A stretch of DNA of 64,000 nucleotides, taken from positions 37,601-101,600 of the forward strand of contig SYOX01000333.1 of the NCBI GenBank assembly GCA_005804885.1, in the 5' to 3' direction. The notes beneath the pieces are model-generated. The model saw only the letters and a program-made list of their open reading frames with translations, ran no database searches and was not told the DNA's origin. Every line of letters begins with the position of its first letter. Within the stretch, counting starts at the first letter, position 1. Of the stretch, positions 31,296-40,748 are shown one piece after another. Both the position numbers and the translations under genes were made by a program. The stretch comes from Pseudomonadota bacterium. GTDB taxonomy: Bacteria > Myxococcota_A > Bradymonadia > Bradymonadales > GCA-2716585.

Positions 31296-34200
31296 ATGAG
31301 CAGCGAGTCGTCAGATCCCACCCACGAGCCTCCAGCGCCCAGTGGACTCCCAGAGCCGGTCGCCGTAGGTCAGCGGGTCGGGGACAGGTACGTCATCCAG
31401 GCGCTGATCGGCAGCGGCGGCATGGGGCTGGTCTACCGCGCGATCGAGGACGAGATCGAGCGCGAGGTGGCGCTCAAATTCATCATGGTCGACGCCAACT
31501 TGCCCCAGGTCGAGCGCGAGGCCTACTTCGAGCGCTTCCGCCACGAGGCCCAGGCGCTCGGCTCCCTGCCGCCGCACCCCAACCGGGTCGTCCTCTACCA
31601 GTACGGCCAGGAGCAGGGCACGCCCTACATGGCGATGGAGCTGGTTCGCGGCGAGAGCCTCACGGAGGTGATGCGCCGGGGCCTGAGCGCCGACAGGATC
31701 GTCTCGACCACCCGCCAGCTGGCCGACGCCCTGGTCGACGTCCACGCCAGCGGCATCGTCCACCGGGATCTCAAGCCCGAGAACCTCATCATCACCCGCA
31801 GCCTGCTGGGCGACGAGCAGCTCAAGCTGATCGACTTCGGGATCGCACGCTCGCCCGTCAAGGTCGAGCAGGGCGAGGAAGAGGGCGAGGAGCGCGAGAT
31901 CCTCGGGACGGTCCTCTTCATGGCCCCCGAGCTGCTGCTGGACGGCGTCCAGGACGCGCGCACCGACATCTACGCCATCGGCGTCGTCCTCTTCGAGCTG
32001 GTCACCGGCCAGGGGCCCTTCGATCACCTCACCGACGCGGACGACGACGTCGAGGTGATCATGCGCCACCACGTCGACAGCCCCCCCGGCCCGATCGTCC
32101 CCCGCTCCGGCGTCGGCGAGCTGCCCGTGGGCTTCGAAGGGCTCATCCTGCGCTGCCTGGCCAAGAAGCCCGAGGACCGCTTCTCGGACGCCAGCGAGCT
32201 GCGCCGCGCGCTGGACCTCATCGCCCGCCCGCGCCCGCGCTTTGGCACGGGCCAGCAGCGCATCATGAGCCGCGAGGACGCCGACACCGTCGCCGACGAG
32301 ATCGACGACACCTCGATGGCCGACATCCGCATGGTCCCCTCCGAGGACGTCGGCTTCCCCGTCGTCGCCACCGCCATCTGCGGCCTGCAGGACCTCGTGG
32401 CGGCGGCCGACCTCAGCGGCGAGGTCCGGATCTGGGACTACAAGAGCGGCACCGAGATCCACTACATCCCCTCGCCGGACGGCCGCGAGCCGACCACCGC
32501 GGCGCTGACCCGGCTGGCCTTCTCGCCCGACGGCAGCCTGCTGGCCATCGGCGACCGGATCGGCCAGCTCTGGCTCGTCGACGTGGATCTGCACACCCGC
32601 GACCGCATCCAGCTCTCGCGCGGCGGCCCCCTGGCGCTGGCCTTTGACCGCGCCACCACCCTGATGGTCGTGGCCACCACCGCCGGCACCCTGGAGCTCT
32701 GGGACGTGCCCAACCGCAAGCAGCTCGCCGTCCTGATCGTCGACCTGCCCAGGGGCAAGTCCGACGAGGGAAAGGAGGGCGACGCGCCCCACTGGCGGCT
32801 CAAGAGCCTGGCGCTGAGCCCCCACAGGCACTTCCTGGCCGCCGGCACCGACACCGGCGTGGTCTACGTCTGGAACTTCAAGGACCGCACCCGCACCGGC
32901 CCCATGGCGCCCCGCCCCCCTGTCCCCGGACAGCCCCCCGTCGAGCCCGCGGCCTGCGCCTACTTGTGCTTCTCTCCCGACGACGCCCGCGTCGCGGCGC
33001 TGCGGGACACCGGCGAGATCGAGATCTGGGACCCCGTCGAGCGGACGATCATCAAGAGCCTGCAGCTCTCGGAGCAGGGCGTCCCGCGCCGGATGACCTT
33101 CAGCCCCGACGGCACCCAGCTCCTGGTCACCTTCGACTCCGGCGCGATCGTGCTGGTCGACGTCGAGGGCGGAGAGGTGCTCGAGACCATCCGCATCCCC
33201 CGCGGCACGGCGACCAACCTGAGCTTCACCCGCGACGACGTGCCCATGGCCAGCATCGGCAGCGGCTCGACGGTCCAGGTCTGGGACCTGATGCGCCTGG
33301 GCCGGGTGCGCACCCTGGGGCCCTACCCGACCCGGCTGCTCGACGTGACGATCGCGCCCTTCGGCGACACCTGCCTGACGCTGGCCGCCGGCGGCCAGAT
33401 CGACCGCTGGGATCTGTGCACGGGCCGCCACCTCGGCCGCCAGCGCGTGCCGGCCCACACCGTCAAGGAGCTGCACAAGGCCCCCGAGATCGACCGCGTG
33501 CTGATGTGCGGACCCCGCGAGGGGCTGCTGGCCTTCGAGGGCGTGGCGACCAACTCCAACGCGCCGCTCCACCAGGTCGAGCTGCCCATCCCCGACCCCG
33601 ACCCCGACGAGCGCATGGTGACCTACACCATCAGCCCCGACGCGCGGCTCGTGGCGCTGGGCTACACCTCCGGCGAGGCGCGGATCTACGGCTACAAGGA
33701 GCCCAGCGAGCCGGCGATCATCGAGAGCGCCGCCGGGGCGATCACGACGCTGGCCTTCGCGCCCGACAACCAGGTCCTGGCCGTGGCCGACGAGGGCGGC
33801 TGCGTGCGCCTGTGGGACGTCGTGGCCGGGCAGGTCGAGTGGGAGGAGCACTCCGGGCGCCTGCCGATCCGGATGGTGGCCTTCGCCCCCTCCGGGCGGC
33901 TGCTGTCGATCCCGCGCGGCAACAACATCGAGATCTGGAACCTCCAGACGCGCCGCCGCGTCGCCCGCCTGGTCGGCCACGACGGGCCGATCCGCACCCT
34001 CGTCCACGGCCTCGGCGGCCGCATCCTGCTCTCGGCCTCCAACGACGGCACCGCCCGCCTGTGGGACGTGGCCCAGCAGCGGGTGCTGCGCGTCCTGGAC
34101 GACCACCCCGGCCCCGTCACCGCCGCCACCCTCGATCCCAGGATGCGCTTCTTGATGACCACCTCCGGCCCCTACCTGTCGGTCTGGCGGGTCAGCGACG

Positions 34201-34436
34201 CGGAGCTCCTGGCGCGCTTTGCCTACTGCGGCAAGCAGAGCGTCGGGGAGGCCGAGGACACCATCGATCGGCACGACTGGATCGCCTTCACCCCCGAAGG
34301 CCGCTTCACGGCCAGCACCTTGAGCCCGCCCAACATCCTCATGACTCGACCGGGCAGCCGCGTCCGGCTCGACGAGGCGGATCGAGAGGGCCTTTTTGAC
34401 CCCCGCGCCGTCGCCGCTCGCCTGCTCGACACCTGA
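31296..34436 (+). CDS. Ser/Thr protein kinase fused to WD40 repeats
   Basis: A 1046-aa protein. Residues 30-305 are a Hanks-type kinase with all catalytic elements: glycine loop GSGGMG (39-44), Lys61 in VALKF, HRDLKPEN (156-163), DFG (180-182), and APE (210-212). The activation segment is long and acidic (VEQGEEEGEERE). Residues 345-1000 are WD40 blades (VRIWDYKSG, GQLWLVDVD, IEIWDPVE, VQVWDLMR, VRLWDVVAG, IEIWNLQTR, ARLWDVAQQ), probably two propellers. No transmembrane helix is visible, so it is likely cytoplasmic. Kinase-WD40 fusions are frequent in Myxococcota and Planctomycetes; the propellers likely recruit substrates. The gene converges on the PilT gene, so a link to the motility motors is possible but only inferred from proximity. 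Confidence 0.92.
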   Translation: MSSESSDPTHEPPAPSGLPEPVAVGQRVGDRYVIQALIGSGGMGLVYRAIEDEIEREVALKFIMVDANLPQVEREAYFERFRHEAQALGSLPPHPNRVVLYQYGQEQGTPYMAMELVRGESLTEVMRRGLSADRIVSTTRQLADALVDVHASGIVHRDLKPENLIITRSLLGDEQLKLIDFGIARSPVKVEQGEEEGEEREILGTVLFMAPELLLDGVQDARTDIYAIGVVLFELVTGQGPFDHLTDADDDVEVIMRHHVDSPPGPIVPRSGVGELPVGFEGLILRCLAKKPEDRFSDASELRRALDLIARPRPRFGTGQQRIMSREDADTVADEIDDTSMADIRMVPSEDVGFPVVATAICGLQDLVAAADLSGEVRIWDYKSGTEIHYIPSPDGREPTTAALTRLAFSPDGSLLAIGDRIGQLWLVDVDLHTRDRIQLSRGGPLALAFDRATTLMVVATTAGTLELWDVPNRKQLAVLIVDLPRGKSDEGKEGDAPHWRLKSLALSPHRHFLAAGTDTGVVYVWNFKDRTRTGPMAPRPPVPGQPPVEPAACAYLCFSPDDARVAALRDTGEIEIWDPVERTIIKSLQLSEQGVPRRMTFSPDGTQLLVTFDSGAIVLVDVEGGEVLETIRIPRGTATNLSFTRDDVPMASIGSGSTVQVWDLMRLGRVRTLGPYPTRLLDVTIAPFGDTCLTLAAGGQIDRWDLCTGRHLGRQRVPAHTVKELHKAPEIDRVLMCGPREGLLAFEGVATNSNAPLHQVELPIPDPDPDERMVTYTISPDARLVALGYTSGEARIYGYKEPSEPAIIESAAGAITTLAFAPDNQVLAVADEGGCVRLWDVVAGQVEWEEHSGRLPIRMVAFAPSGRLLSIPRGNNIEIWNLQTRRRVARLVGHDGPIRTLVHGLGGRILLSASNDGTARLWDVAQQRVLRVLDDHPGPVTAATLDPRMRFLMTTSGPYLSVWRVSDAELLARFAYCGKQSVGEAEDTIDRHDWIAFTPEGRFTASTLSPPNILMTRPGSRVRLDEADREGLFDPRAVAARLLDT

Positions 34437-34492
34437 TCGCCCCGCTCAAACCCCGACCGCCCCGCGCCCCGTGAGCCTCGATCGCGCCGCGA

Positions 34493-36487
34493 TCAGGGCT
34501 CCTGCTCGGGGTGGTCGACGAAGCGATCCAGGCGCGTGTCCTTGAAGGGCTCCTTGTCGATGGCCTTCTCCAGGGCGGCCTCGCGGGTGATGATCCCGCG
34601 CTTGATCAGCGTCATGAGCGACTCGTCCATCTGGATCATGCCGACCTTGCGGCCGGTCTGCATCAGGCTGGGGATGTGGTGCGTCTTGCCCTCGCGGATG
34701 AGGTTGGCCATGGCGCGCGAGGAGAAGAGGATCTCCAGGGCGGCGACACGACCGCCGCCGACCCGGCGCAGGAGCTGCTGGCTGACGACGCCGCGCAGCG
34801 TGCCGGCCAGGACGCCCCGGACCTGATCCTGCTCCTCGACCGGGAAGGCGTTGATGATGCGGTCGACGGTCTTGGCCGCCGAGTTGGTGTGCAAGGTCCC
34901 GTAGACGAGCATGCCCTTCTCGGCGGCCTGCAGCGCCAGCAACATCGTCTCCCTGTCGCGCATCTCGCCGACGAGGATCAGATCCGGGTCCTCGCGGATG
35001 GCGGCCTTGAGCGCCTCGTTGAACTCGCTGGTGTGGGTGCCGACCTCCCGCTGGTGGACGAGGCAGCGCCGGCGTGGGTGGACGAACTCGATCGGGTCCT
35101 CGATCGTGATGAGGTGATCGGCCTTGCGGCGGTTGATCAGGTCGATGAGCGCGGCCAGGGTCGTGGACTTGCCCGAGCCCGTCGGCCCGGTGATCAAGAC
35201 CAGGCCGCTGTCCAGGCCGGCGAGCTGGGAGACCTGCGGCGGGATGCCGAGCTGCTCCAAGGTCATGATATTGCTCGGGATCAGCCGAAAGACCGCGCCG
35301 CCGCCGCGGTGCTGCTGCATCATGTTGACCCGGAAGCGGGCCAGGCCCGGGATCTCGTAGGCGAAGTCGACGTCCCCGGTGCGCTCGAAGGCCTCCCACA
35401 GCGGGCCCGGCGTGATGGGGCGCATCAGCCGCTCCCAGTCGAGCTGTCGCATGGGGCGGTAGCGCATCGGCGACATGTTGCCGCCCTGTCGGTACAGCGG
35501 GCTGTTGCCGACGTGCAGGTGGAAGTCGCTGGCGCCCTTGTCGATCATCAGGCGCAGGAAGAAGTCGACCCGGTTGCGGCCGCCGACGATCTCCTGGGCG
35601 TCCACGGCCGCGCGCCCCCATTGCGCCGGCAGCAGCGGCCTCGACTCCTCCTCGGCAGAGGCGTCGGGCGCGACCGCGGCGGAGAGCCGCGCGATCTGGC
35701 GCTCCATCTCCTCGATCTTCTTCTGGAGCGCCGCGACGACCCTGAGCGGGACGCCCTCGCCCTGCTGCGCCGCGGCCTCGTCTCCCGATCGGCGGCGCTC
35801 GGGTCTGTCGCGGCGCTCGTCGCGCTGCTCGCCAGTCGGGGCCCTCTGCTGCCGCTCAGGAGGATCGGCGGGCCGCTCGCGTCGGGCCTCCTCGCGGCGC
35901 TCTCGCCCGTGGTCCTCGCGGCGAGCCTGCTCGCCGGAGGGGGGGCGTCGAGGGGCGACCTGCTGCTCGCGGGCCTGCCGCGCGTTCACCTTGACCTCCA
36001 GGGCGCGCCGCTCGGCGTCTTTGGCCTCCTTCTCCTTGCGGCGGGCTTCCCGCTGGCGGCTCTGGCGGGCGTCGGCCTCCAGGTCCAGCGTGGGGTAATG
36101 GGTCATCTCGATGCCGAGCGGATCGCTCAGATCCATCGGCAGATCCTCGCCGATCTCATCCAGATCGATCGCGAAGTCCTCGTCGGGCTGCGAAGAGCGC
36201 GCGGCGGCGGGAGCGCCGGGGTCCGGAGAGAAGTCGTCGAAGAAGTCGAGGCCGGAGGCTTCTTGAAACTGGACTTGCCGGTTGGGGTTGTTGGGGTCCG
36301 CTGAGGCGTCCAGCTCGGTCAGCTCAATGGCCTGGGATCGGCGCGTGCGGTCCTCGGGGGGCCTGGCGGCGGGATGGTCGCCGGTCATGGCCTTCTTCCA
36401 GGCATTGTTGCTCGATCGCCAGGCCTGGTTGTCGGCCTGGCGGGAGCGGCCGAGCCCGGCGGGCGGGTTGGAGTCGTTGTTGGTCAT
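34493..36487 (-). CDS. pilT: PilT-type motor ATPase with long N-terminal extension
   Basis: A 664-aa protein. The C-terminal 370 residues form a PilT-like hexameric ATPase that would power retraction of type IV pili at the inner membrane. Walker A is GPTGSGKST (434-442), the Asp box ITIEDPIEFVH (460-470), Walker B LILVGEMRD (503-511), and the His box GTLHTNSAAKTVDRI (530-544). The PilT-type AIRED segment precedes Walker B. Residues 1-290 are unusual: an acidic region (about 55-130) and then an Arg/Glu/Lys-rich charged helix (140-245), absent from standard PilT of about 350 residues. The extension may bind partners at the pilus base. It is 14 nt downstream of the HEAT-PilT gene, so the two are one operon. 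Start ATG 36487. Confidence 0.92.
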   Translation of the reverse strand: MTNNDSNPPAGLGRSRQADNQAWRSSNNAWKKAMTGDHPAARPPEDRTRRSQAIELTELDASADPNNPNRQVQFQEASGLDFFDDFSPDPGAPAAARSSQPDEDFAIDLDEIGEDLPMDLSDPLGIEMTHYPTLDLEADARQSRQREARRKEKEAKDAERRALEVKVNARQAREQQVAPRRPPSGEQARREDHGRERREEARRERPADPPERQQRAPTGEQRDERRDRPERRRSGDEAAAQQGEGVPLRVVAALQKKIEEMERQIARLSAAVAPDASAEEESRPLLPAQWGRAAVDAQEIVGGRNRVDFFLRLMIDKGASDFHLHVGNSPLYRQGGNMSPMRYRPMRQLDWERLMRPITPGPLWEAFERTGDVDFAYEIPGLARFRVNMMQQHRGGGAVFRLIPSNIMTLEQLGIPPQVSQLAGLDSGLVLITGPTGSGKSTTLAALIDLINRRKADHLITIEDPIEFVHPRRRCLVHQREVGTHTSEFNEALKAAIREDPDLILVGEMRDRETMLLALQAAEKGMLVYGTLHTNSAAKTVDRIINAFPVEEQDQVRGVLAGTLRGVVSQQLLRRVGGGRVAALEILFSSRAMANLIREGKTHHIPSLMQTGRKVGMIQMDESLMTLIKRGIITREAALEKAIDKEPFKDTRLDRFVDHPEQEP

Positions 36488-36501
36488 CGTCGTGCCCCGT
36501 C

Positions 36502-39063
36502 TCAGGCTTCGGCGGGGTTCCCCGCCACGTCTTCAAAGAGCTTCTTGTCGCTCGCCCTCGCCATGGCGGCGTCGGCGGTGATCCGGCCGGCCCGCACGAG
36601 GTTCACCAGGGCGTCGTCGAAGGTCTGCATCCCGTGGGCCTGTCCGGTCTGCATGGCGCTCTGGATCATGGTCGTCTTGCCTTCGCGGATGAGGCTGGAG
36701 ACCTGGGAGGTGACCATGATGACCTCGAAGGCCGCCGCCATCGAGGCGCCGTCGGCCGTCGGCACGAGGCGCTGGGCGACGACGGCCTTGAGCGACTCGG
36801 ACAGCGCCAGGCGGACCTGGTTCTGCTCGTCCTGGCTGAAGGAGCCCACGACGCGGTCGATGGCCGTCTCGGCGCGCACGCAGTTGAGCGTGCCGATGAC
36901 GAGGTGGCCGGTCTCGGAGGCCTCCATGGCCAGCGCCACCGTCTCGGCGTCGTTCATCTCTCCGACGACGATGACGTCGGGGTCCTGGCGCAGCGCCCCG
37001 CGCAGCGCGCGGGCGTAGGAGCGGGTGTGGGTGGACAGCTCGCGCTGGTTGACGAGGCTGCGCCGCGAGGCGTGGACGTACTCGATGGGGTCCTCGATCG
37101 TGACGATGTGGCTCTCGCGGGTCTCGTTGATGAGGTTGATCAGCGCCGTCAGCGTCGTCGTCTTGCCCGAGCCGCTGGCGCCGCAGACCAGCAACAGGCC
37201 CTGGTGCCAGTACTGGACGTCGGCCAGGCGCGGGGGCAGGCCGATGCTCTGGATCGTCGGCAGATCGTCGGGGATGACCCGGAAGACGGCGTTGAGGCCG
37301 TGGTAATCGGAGAAGATGTTGGCGCGGAAGCGCCCGGCCCCCTCGACGGTGTAGGAGAGGTTGAGCTGGCCGGTCCTGGCCACGATCGCGGCCTGCTCGT
37401 CGGTCAGCAGGTCGCGGATCAGCCGCGCGGCGGCCTCGGCGGGCAGGATCTTGTCGCCGTCCAGGGGCGACAGGCGCCCCGTGCGCCGGATCATGACCTG
37501 TTGCTCGGCGGCGACGTGCAGATCCGAGGCGCCCTCCTTGCGGGCTCTGGACAGCCACGCGTTGATGCCCCGGAGCGCGACCTCCGGCCCGCTGGCCCGC
37601 AGCCCCTCGCGCAGCTCGCGCTCGCCCTCCAGGCCGGTCCCCAGCGCCTTGGCCATGGCGCTGGCCGTCGACAGCGCCTCGGCCCGCACCCTCGGGTCGC
37701 TGTCGTCCTGGGCGACCTTGCGCAAGATCCCCAGGATGCGCTCGGTGGCCAGCGGGCGCAGCCCGTTGATGATCTCCAGGCGCAGATCCGCGGCCTCCTC
37801 GTCCTGCTTGACCTGCGAACCGCGCTGGCCGGCCTTGAGCATGATCATCAGCGGACCGAGGGCCTGCAGGCTCTGGCTGGTGTCGCCGCGCGCGTGCATC
37901 GTGATCGCCGTCGTCGCCAGCGCGCCGATGGCCGTCCACACCGTGTCGGCGTCCTTGAGCAGCGCCGCCAGCGGCTCGACCGCCGCCGGCTCCCCGAGCG
38001 TCCCGAGCGTCTCGGCCGCCGTCGCCTGCACCCACCACTCCCTGGCCCCCAGCGCCTTGATCAGCGGTCGGGCCATCCTGCGATCCTCGCCCAGCGTCGA
38101 GGCCATCGTGATGGCCAGCATCGCCACCTCCGGGTCCTCGTCGTCCATCAGCCCCAGCAGGGGCTCGATGAGCCGCTCGCCCAGCTCTCCGAGCGTCTGC
38201 AGCGCCCGCTCGCGCACCATCGGCGCCATCGTCCGCGAGGCCGCCACGAAGCGCCGGATCACCGCGTCCGGGTCCCGCAGCCGCCTGAGCACGTTGACCG
38301 CCGTGGTCCGCAACACCGCGTTGGTGCTGCCGAGCAGCGGCAGGATCGTGTCCGTGACCTCGGCCGATCCGCGCCGGGCCAGCTCGCCGATCGCCTCGGC
38401 CAGCAGCTTCTGGTTGCTGTAGGTCTCTCGCCCGACCGCGTCGATGAAGATCGGCAGATCCTCGGGCTGGCCCCGCTCGGCCATCACCTGCCAGGCCACC
38501 TGCCGGACCTGCTCGTCGGGGTGGTCCAGCGCGCGCTCCACGAGCGCCTTGACCGCGGCGGGGTCGGCCGTGCCCTCCTGCGACCCCCGCGCCACGCTCT
38601 CCATGATCTTCAGCGCCCGATGGGCGTCGCCGCCCTCAAGCCAGCGCTCGGCCAGCCCCAGCCCTCGCCGGTCCAGCGGCGCGGCCAGCACGAAGGCCTC
38701 GGCCGCCTTGCGGCTGTTCATGTCTTTGCTGTCCAGGTGGCGGATGGCCCTGTCCAGCGCGTCGTCCGACAGCACCCGCGTCAGCGCCAGCGCGATGGCC
38801 CCGACCGTGTTGCCCGGCTTGTCCCGCGACACCTTGACGAAGGCGTCGATCGTCGCCCCCGAGGCCCCCAGCGCCTTGATCCGCCGGATCGAGGCCCGCC
38901 GCACGCTCGGGTCGTCGACGTAGAGCAGCTCGATGAGCGCCTCACAGTCCCGCGTGCCGCTGACGCCTTCCTCGATCAGCGCCTCGCGCTCGGACTCCGA
39001 AGCCCAGTCCCGTCCCTTGAGGCGAGCCAGGGGCTCCTTCTTGCCAAACTGAAACAGTGCCAC
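36502..39063 (-). CDS. HEAT-repeat/PilT fusion ATPase (PilU-like)
   Basis: An 853-aa protein. Residues 1-490 are HEAT-like helical repeats (VRQVAWQVMAERGQPEDLP, AVLRTTAVNVLRRLRDPDAV, MVRERALQTLGELGERL, WWVQATAAETLGTLGEPAAV). Residues 500-853 are a PilT-type ATPase beginning GASDLHV, with Walker A GASGSGKTT (628-636), Asp box VTIEDPIEYVH (654-664), and Walker B VIVVGEMND (697-705). The His box is altered: GTLNCVRAETAIDRV replaces the usual GTLHTxSAxxTIDRI, so the histidine is Asn. In characterised PilT proteins this region is needed for retraction. The protein may therefore be an accessory motor like PilU, or a regulator. It is the first gene of the two-gene PilT operon and has its own promoter-like sequence upstream. 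Confidence 0.9.
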   Translation of the reverse strand: MALFQFGKKEPLARLKGRDWASESEREALIEEGVSGTRDCEALIELLYVDDPSVRRASIRRIKALGASGATIDAFVKVSRDKPGNTVGAIALALTRVLSDDALDRAIRHLDSKDMNSRKAAEAFVLAAPLDRRGLGLAERWLEGGDAHRALKIMESVARGSQEGTADPAAVKALVERALDHPDEQVRQVAWQVMAERGQPEDLPIFIDAVGRETYSNQKLLAEAIGELARRGSAEVTDTILPLLGSTNAVLRTTAVNVLRRLRDPDAVIRRFVAASRTMAPMVRERALQTLGELGERLIEPLLGLMDDEDPEVAMLAITMASTLGEDRRMARPLIKALGAREWWVQATAAETLGTLGEPAAVEPLAALLKDADTVWTAIGALATTAITMHARGDTSQSLQALGPLMIMLKAGQRGSQVKQDEEAADLRLEIINGLRPLATERILGILRKVAQDDSDPRVRAEALSTASAMAKALGTGLEGERELREGLRASGPEVALRGINAWLSRARKEGASDLHVAAEQQVMIRRTGRLSPLDGDKILPAEAAARLIRDLLTDEQAAIVARTGQLNLSYTVEGAGRFRANIFSDYHGLNAVFRVIPDDLPTIQSIGLPPRLADVQYWHQGLLLVCGASGSGKTTTLTALINLINETRESHIVTIEDPIEYVHASRRSLVNQRELSTHTRSYARALRGALRQDPDVIVVGEMNDAETVALAMEASETGHLVIGTLNCVRAETAIDRVVGSFSQDEQNQVRLALSESLKAVVAQRLVPTADGASMAAAFEVIMVTSQVSSLIREGKTTMIQSAMQTGQAHGMQTFDDALVNLVRAGRITADAAMARASDKKLFEDVAGNPAEA

Positions 39064-39107
39064 GGCAATCTCGGGGCTGGTGAATACGGGAAGTCCTTCC
39101 AGCCTTG

Positions 39108-39137
39108 ACTATACAATCGACGATCCCGCCGAGGCAA
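39108..39137 (-). promoter_or_regulatory. Sigma-70-like promoter for the HEAT-PilT operon
   Basis: On the minus strand TTGCCT (39137-39132) and TATAGT (39113-39108) are 18 bp apart, close to the sigma-70 consensus. The start codon at 39063 lies about 40 nt beyond the predicted start of transcription. Confidence 0.5.
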
Positions 39138-39150
39138 CGCCGAGGGATCA

Positions 39151-39181
39151 TTGACGCTTCGGGGGTGCGGTCGGATAGGAT
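39151..39181 (+). promoter_or_regulatory. Possible promoter for the OmpA-domain gene
   Basis: TTGACG (39151-39156) and TAGGAT (39176-39181) are 19 bp apart, slightly long, and lie about 45 bp before the ATG at 39226. Weaker than the divergent promoter. Confidence 0.3.
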
Positions 39182-39225
39182 GGCGCCGCGATCAGGTGCG
39201 ATCGAGCGGGGAGGGGAGAGGGCAG

Positions 39226-40269
39226 ATGATGGACAGAGCGATCTTCGCGCGGATCACGATGGCGGCGGCGTGCCTGGGTTTTGTGATGGCGCTGGCCGGG
39301 CCGGCGCAGGCCCAGCGGGTCGGCTACAGGCTCCAGAACCGGGTGGCCGTGGGCGTCAAGCCCTCGATCATCCTGGAGGCCGGCGAGGACATGCAGAAGA
39401 TCGAGCTGGTGCTCACGCGCCAGGACGGCCAGTCGCAGCGCTTCGAGCGCAAGAACCTCAAGGCGGGCCAGGAGATCGAGTTCAGCTTCATCCAGGCCGA
39501 GGGGACCTCCAAGTACACCGCCGCGATCAAGATGTGGACGAAGGCCGGGCAGAGCGCGACGACCTTTGACTTTGACGCCGTGGTGGCGCGGCGCGTCACG
39601 GTCAAGGTGCTCAAGGACAAGACCGACGTCGACGCGCGCAGGGTCACCCTCCAGTCCGACGGGCTGATGACCAGCGCCGAGCTGGAGGTCTCCGGCGAGG
39701 CCGGCCTGATCGCCAGCCGCAAGATCGATCTGTCGTCGGTGGCCGCCGGGGTGCCCTTCGAGGTGACCTGGGAGGGCGAGGGCGCCGCGAGCCGGATCAA
39801 CATCAAGGTCCACGATCCGGCGGGCTTCTGGGTGGGGCTGGAGTTGATCCCCTTCAGCGTCGACATCCCCCACGAGGAGGTCGTCTTTGACAGCGGCAAG
39901 TCGACCTTCGCCGAGGCCGAGGCCCGCAAGCTCGACGCGACCCTCAAGCTCCTGATGGCGGAGATCGAGAAGTACGGCTCGGATCTGGAGATCAACCTCT
40001 ACGTCGCCGGCTACACCGACACGGTCGGCGGCGCCGACGCCAACGTCGCGCTCTCCTTTGCCCGCGCCCGGGCCATCAGCGCCTGGTTCCGCCAGAAGGG
40101 CCTCCACATCCCGATCTACTTCCAGGGCTTCGGGGAGGGCGTCCTGGCCGTCCAGACCGCCGACGAGGTCGATGAGGCCCGCAACCGCCGCGCCCTCTAC
40201 ATCCTCGGCAGCCAGTCACCGCCGACCTCCGGCCAGATCCCGCGCGCCGACTGGCGGCACCTCCCCTGA
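39226..40269 (+). CDS. OmpA-domain envelope protein
   Basis: A 347-aa exported protein (signal ending GPAQAQ). The N-terminal 200 residues form two beta-rich blocks repeating the phrase VTVKVLKDKTDVDARRVTLQ, with no recognised family. The last 115 residues are an OmpA/MotB-type peptidoglycan-binding domain. It shows HEEVVFDSGKSTFAEAEARK, then LYVAGYTDTVGGADANVALS and FARARAISAWF, matching the family's TDxxG and NxxLSxxRA motifs, and RRALYI near the end. It would hold the outer envelope to peptidoglycan. ATG 39226 lies within a good ribosome-binding context (GGAGGGGAGAGG). It is transcribed away from the PilT operon and precedes the tRNA cluster. Confidence 0.88.
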   Translation: MMDRAIFARITMAAACLGFVMALAGPAQAQRVGYRLQNRVAVGVKPSIILEAGEDMQKIELVLTRQDGQSQRFERKNLKAGQEIEFSFIQAEGTSKYTAAIKMWTKAGQSATTFDFDAVVARRVTVKVLKDKTDVDARRVTLQSDGLMTSAELEVSGEAGLIASRKIDLSSVAAGVPFEVTWEGEGAASRINIKVHDPAGFWVGLELIPFSVDIPHEEVVFDSGKSTFAEAEARKLDATLKLLMAEIEKYGSDLEINLYVAGYTDTVGGADANVALSFARARAISAWFRQKGLHIPIYFQGFGEGVLAVQTADEVDEARNRRALYILGSQSPPTSGQIPRADWRHLP

Positions 40270-40625
40270 TGCCCGTCGATCCGTGCCGCTCGCCGCACAC
40301 GATCTATCTGCCTGGATATGGCTTTATCCATCCGTAGCGTTTTCAAGGCGCTTCGTGCGCCGCCCCCTCCAGGCAGGCGCACGCCAACTCCCCGCTGACT
40401 TTTTGTCGGACATCGATGAACACGGGCTCCGTGGGTTGGAGGTCGCCCTCTGGGCGCGCGGCGAGGTCGAGGCTTGGATCGCTGGCACGACCCCTGCGAA
40501 AGAGGTCAGGCGTCGGGACGGGCGAGGGTGTGGCAAGCACCTGACGGAGTTAAGGTTTTGTCGCGGGGGCCTCTTCGTCGGGGTAGAACTTCTTTTCACC
40601 GCACCCTCGCCCGGCGCCCAATTTT
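40270..40625. other. Gene-free spacer before the tRNA cluster
   Basis: No convincing coding sequence in 356 bp. A short hairpin GGCGC-TTCGT-GCGCC near 40350 could end the OmpA-domain transcript. The tRNA promoter must lie in the second half, but no clear -35/-10 pair was seen. Confidence 0.4.
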
Positions 40626-40701
40626 CTGCCTGTAGCGCAGCCTGGGTCAGCGCGCGAGCATGGGGCGCTTGAGGTCGCAGGTTCGAATCCTGCCAGGCAG
40701 A
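40626..40701 (+). tRNA. tRNA-Pro(GGG)
   Basis: Full cloverleaf: acceptor CTGCCTG/CAGGCAG with the C1-G72 pair typical of bacterial tRNA-Pro, D stem GCGC/GCGC, anticodon stem CGAGC/GCTTG with loop ATGGGGC (anticodon GGG), T arm GCAGG-TTCGAAT-CCTGC, discriminator A. CCA is not encoded. First of four tRNA genes in 430 bp. Confidence 0.93.
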
Positions 40702-40748
40702 TCTTCAACTCCGGTGTCGTTACGATCGACGGCAAGGCCGGAGCTTGT

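Noticed and set aside
40324..40599. Small ORFs between the OmpA-domain gene and the tRNA genes
   Set aside because: Basic low-complexity frames on both strands, no ribosome-binding site or family pattern.
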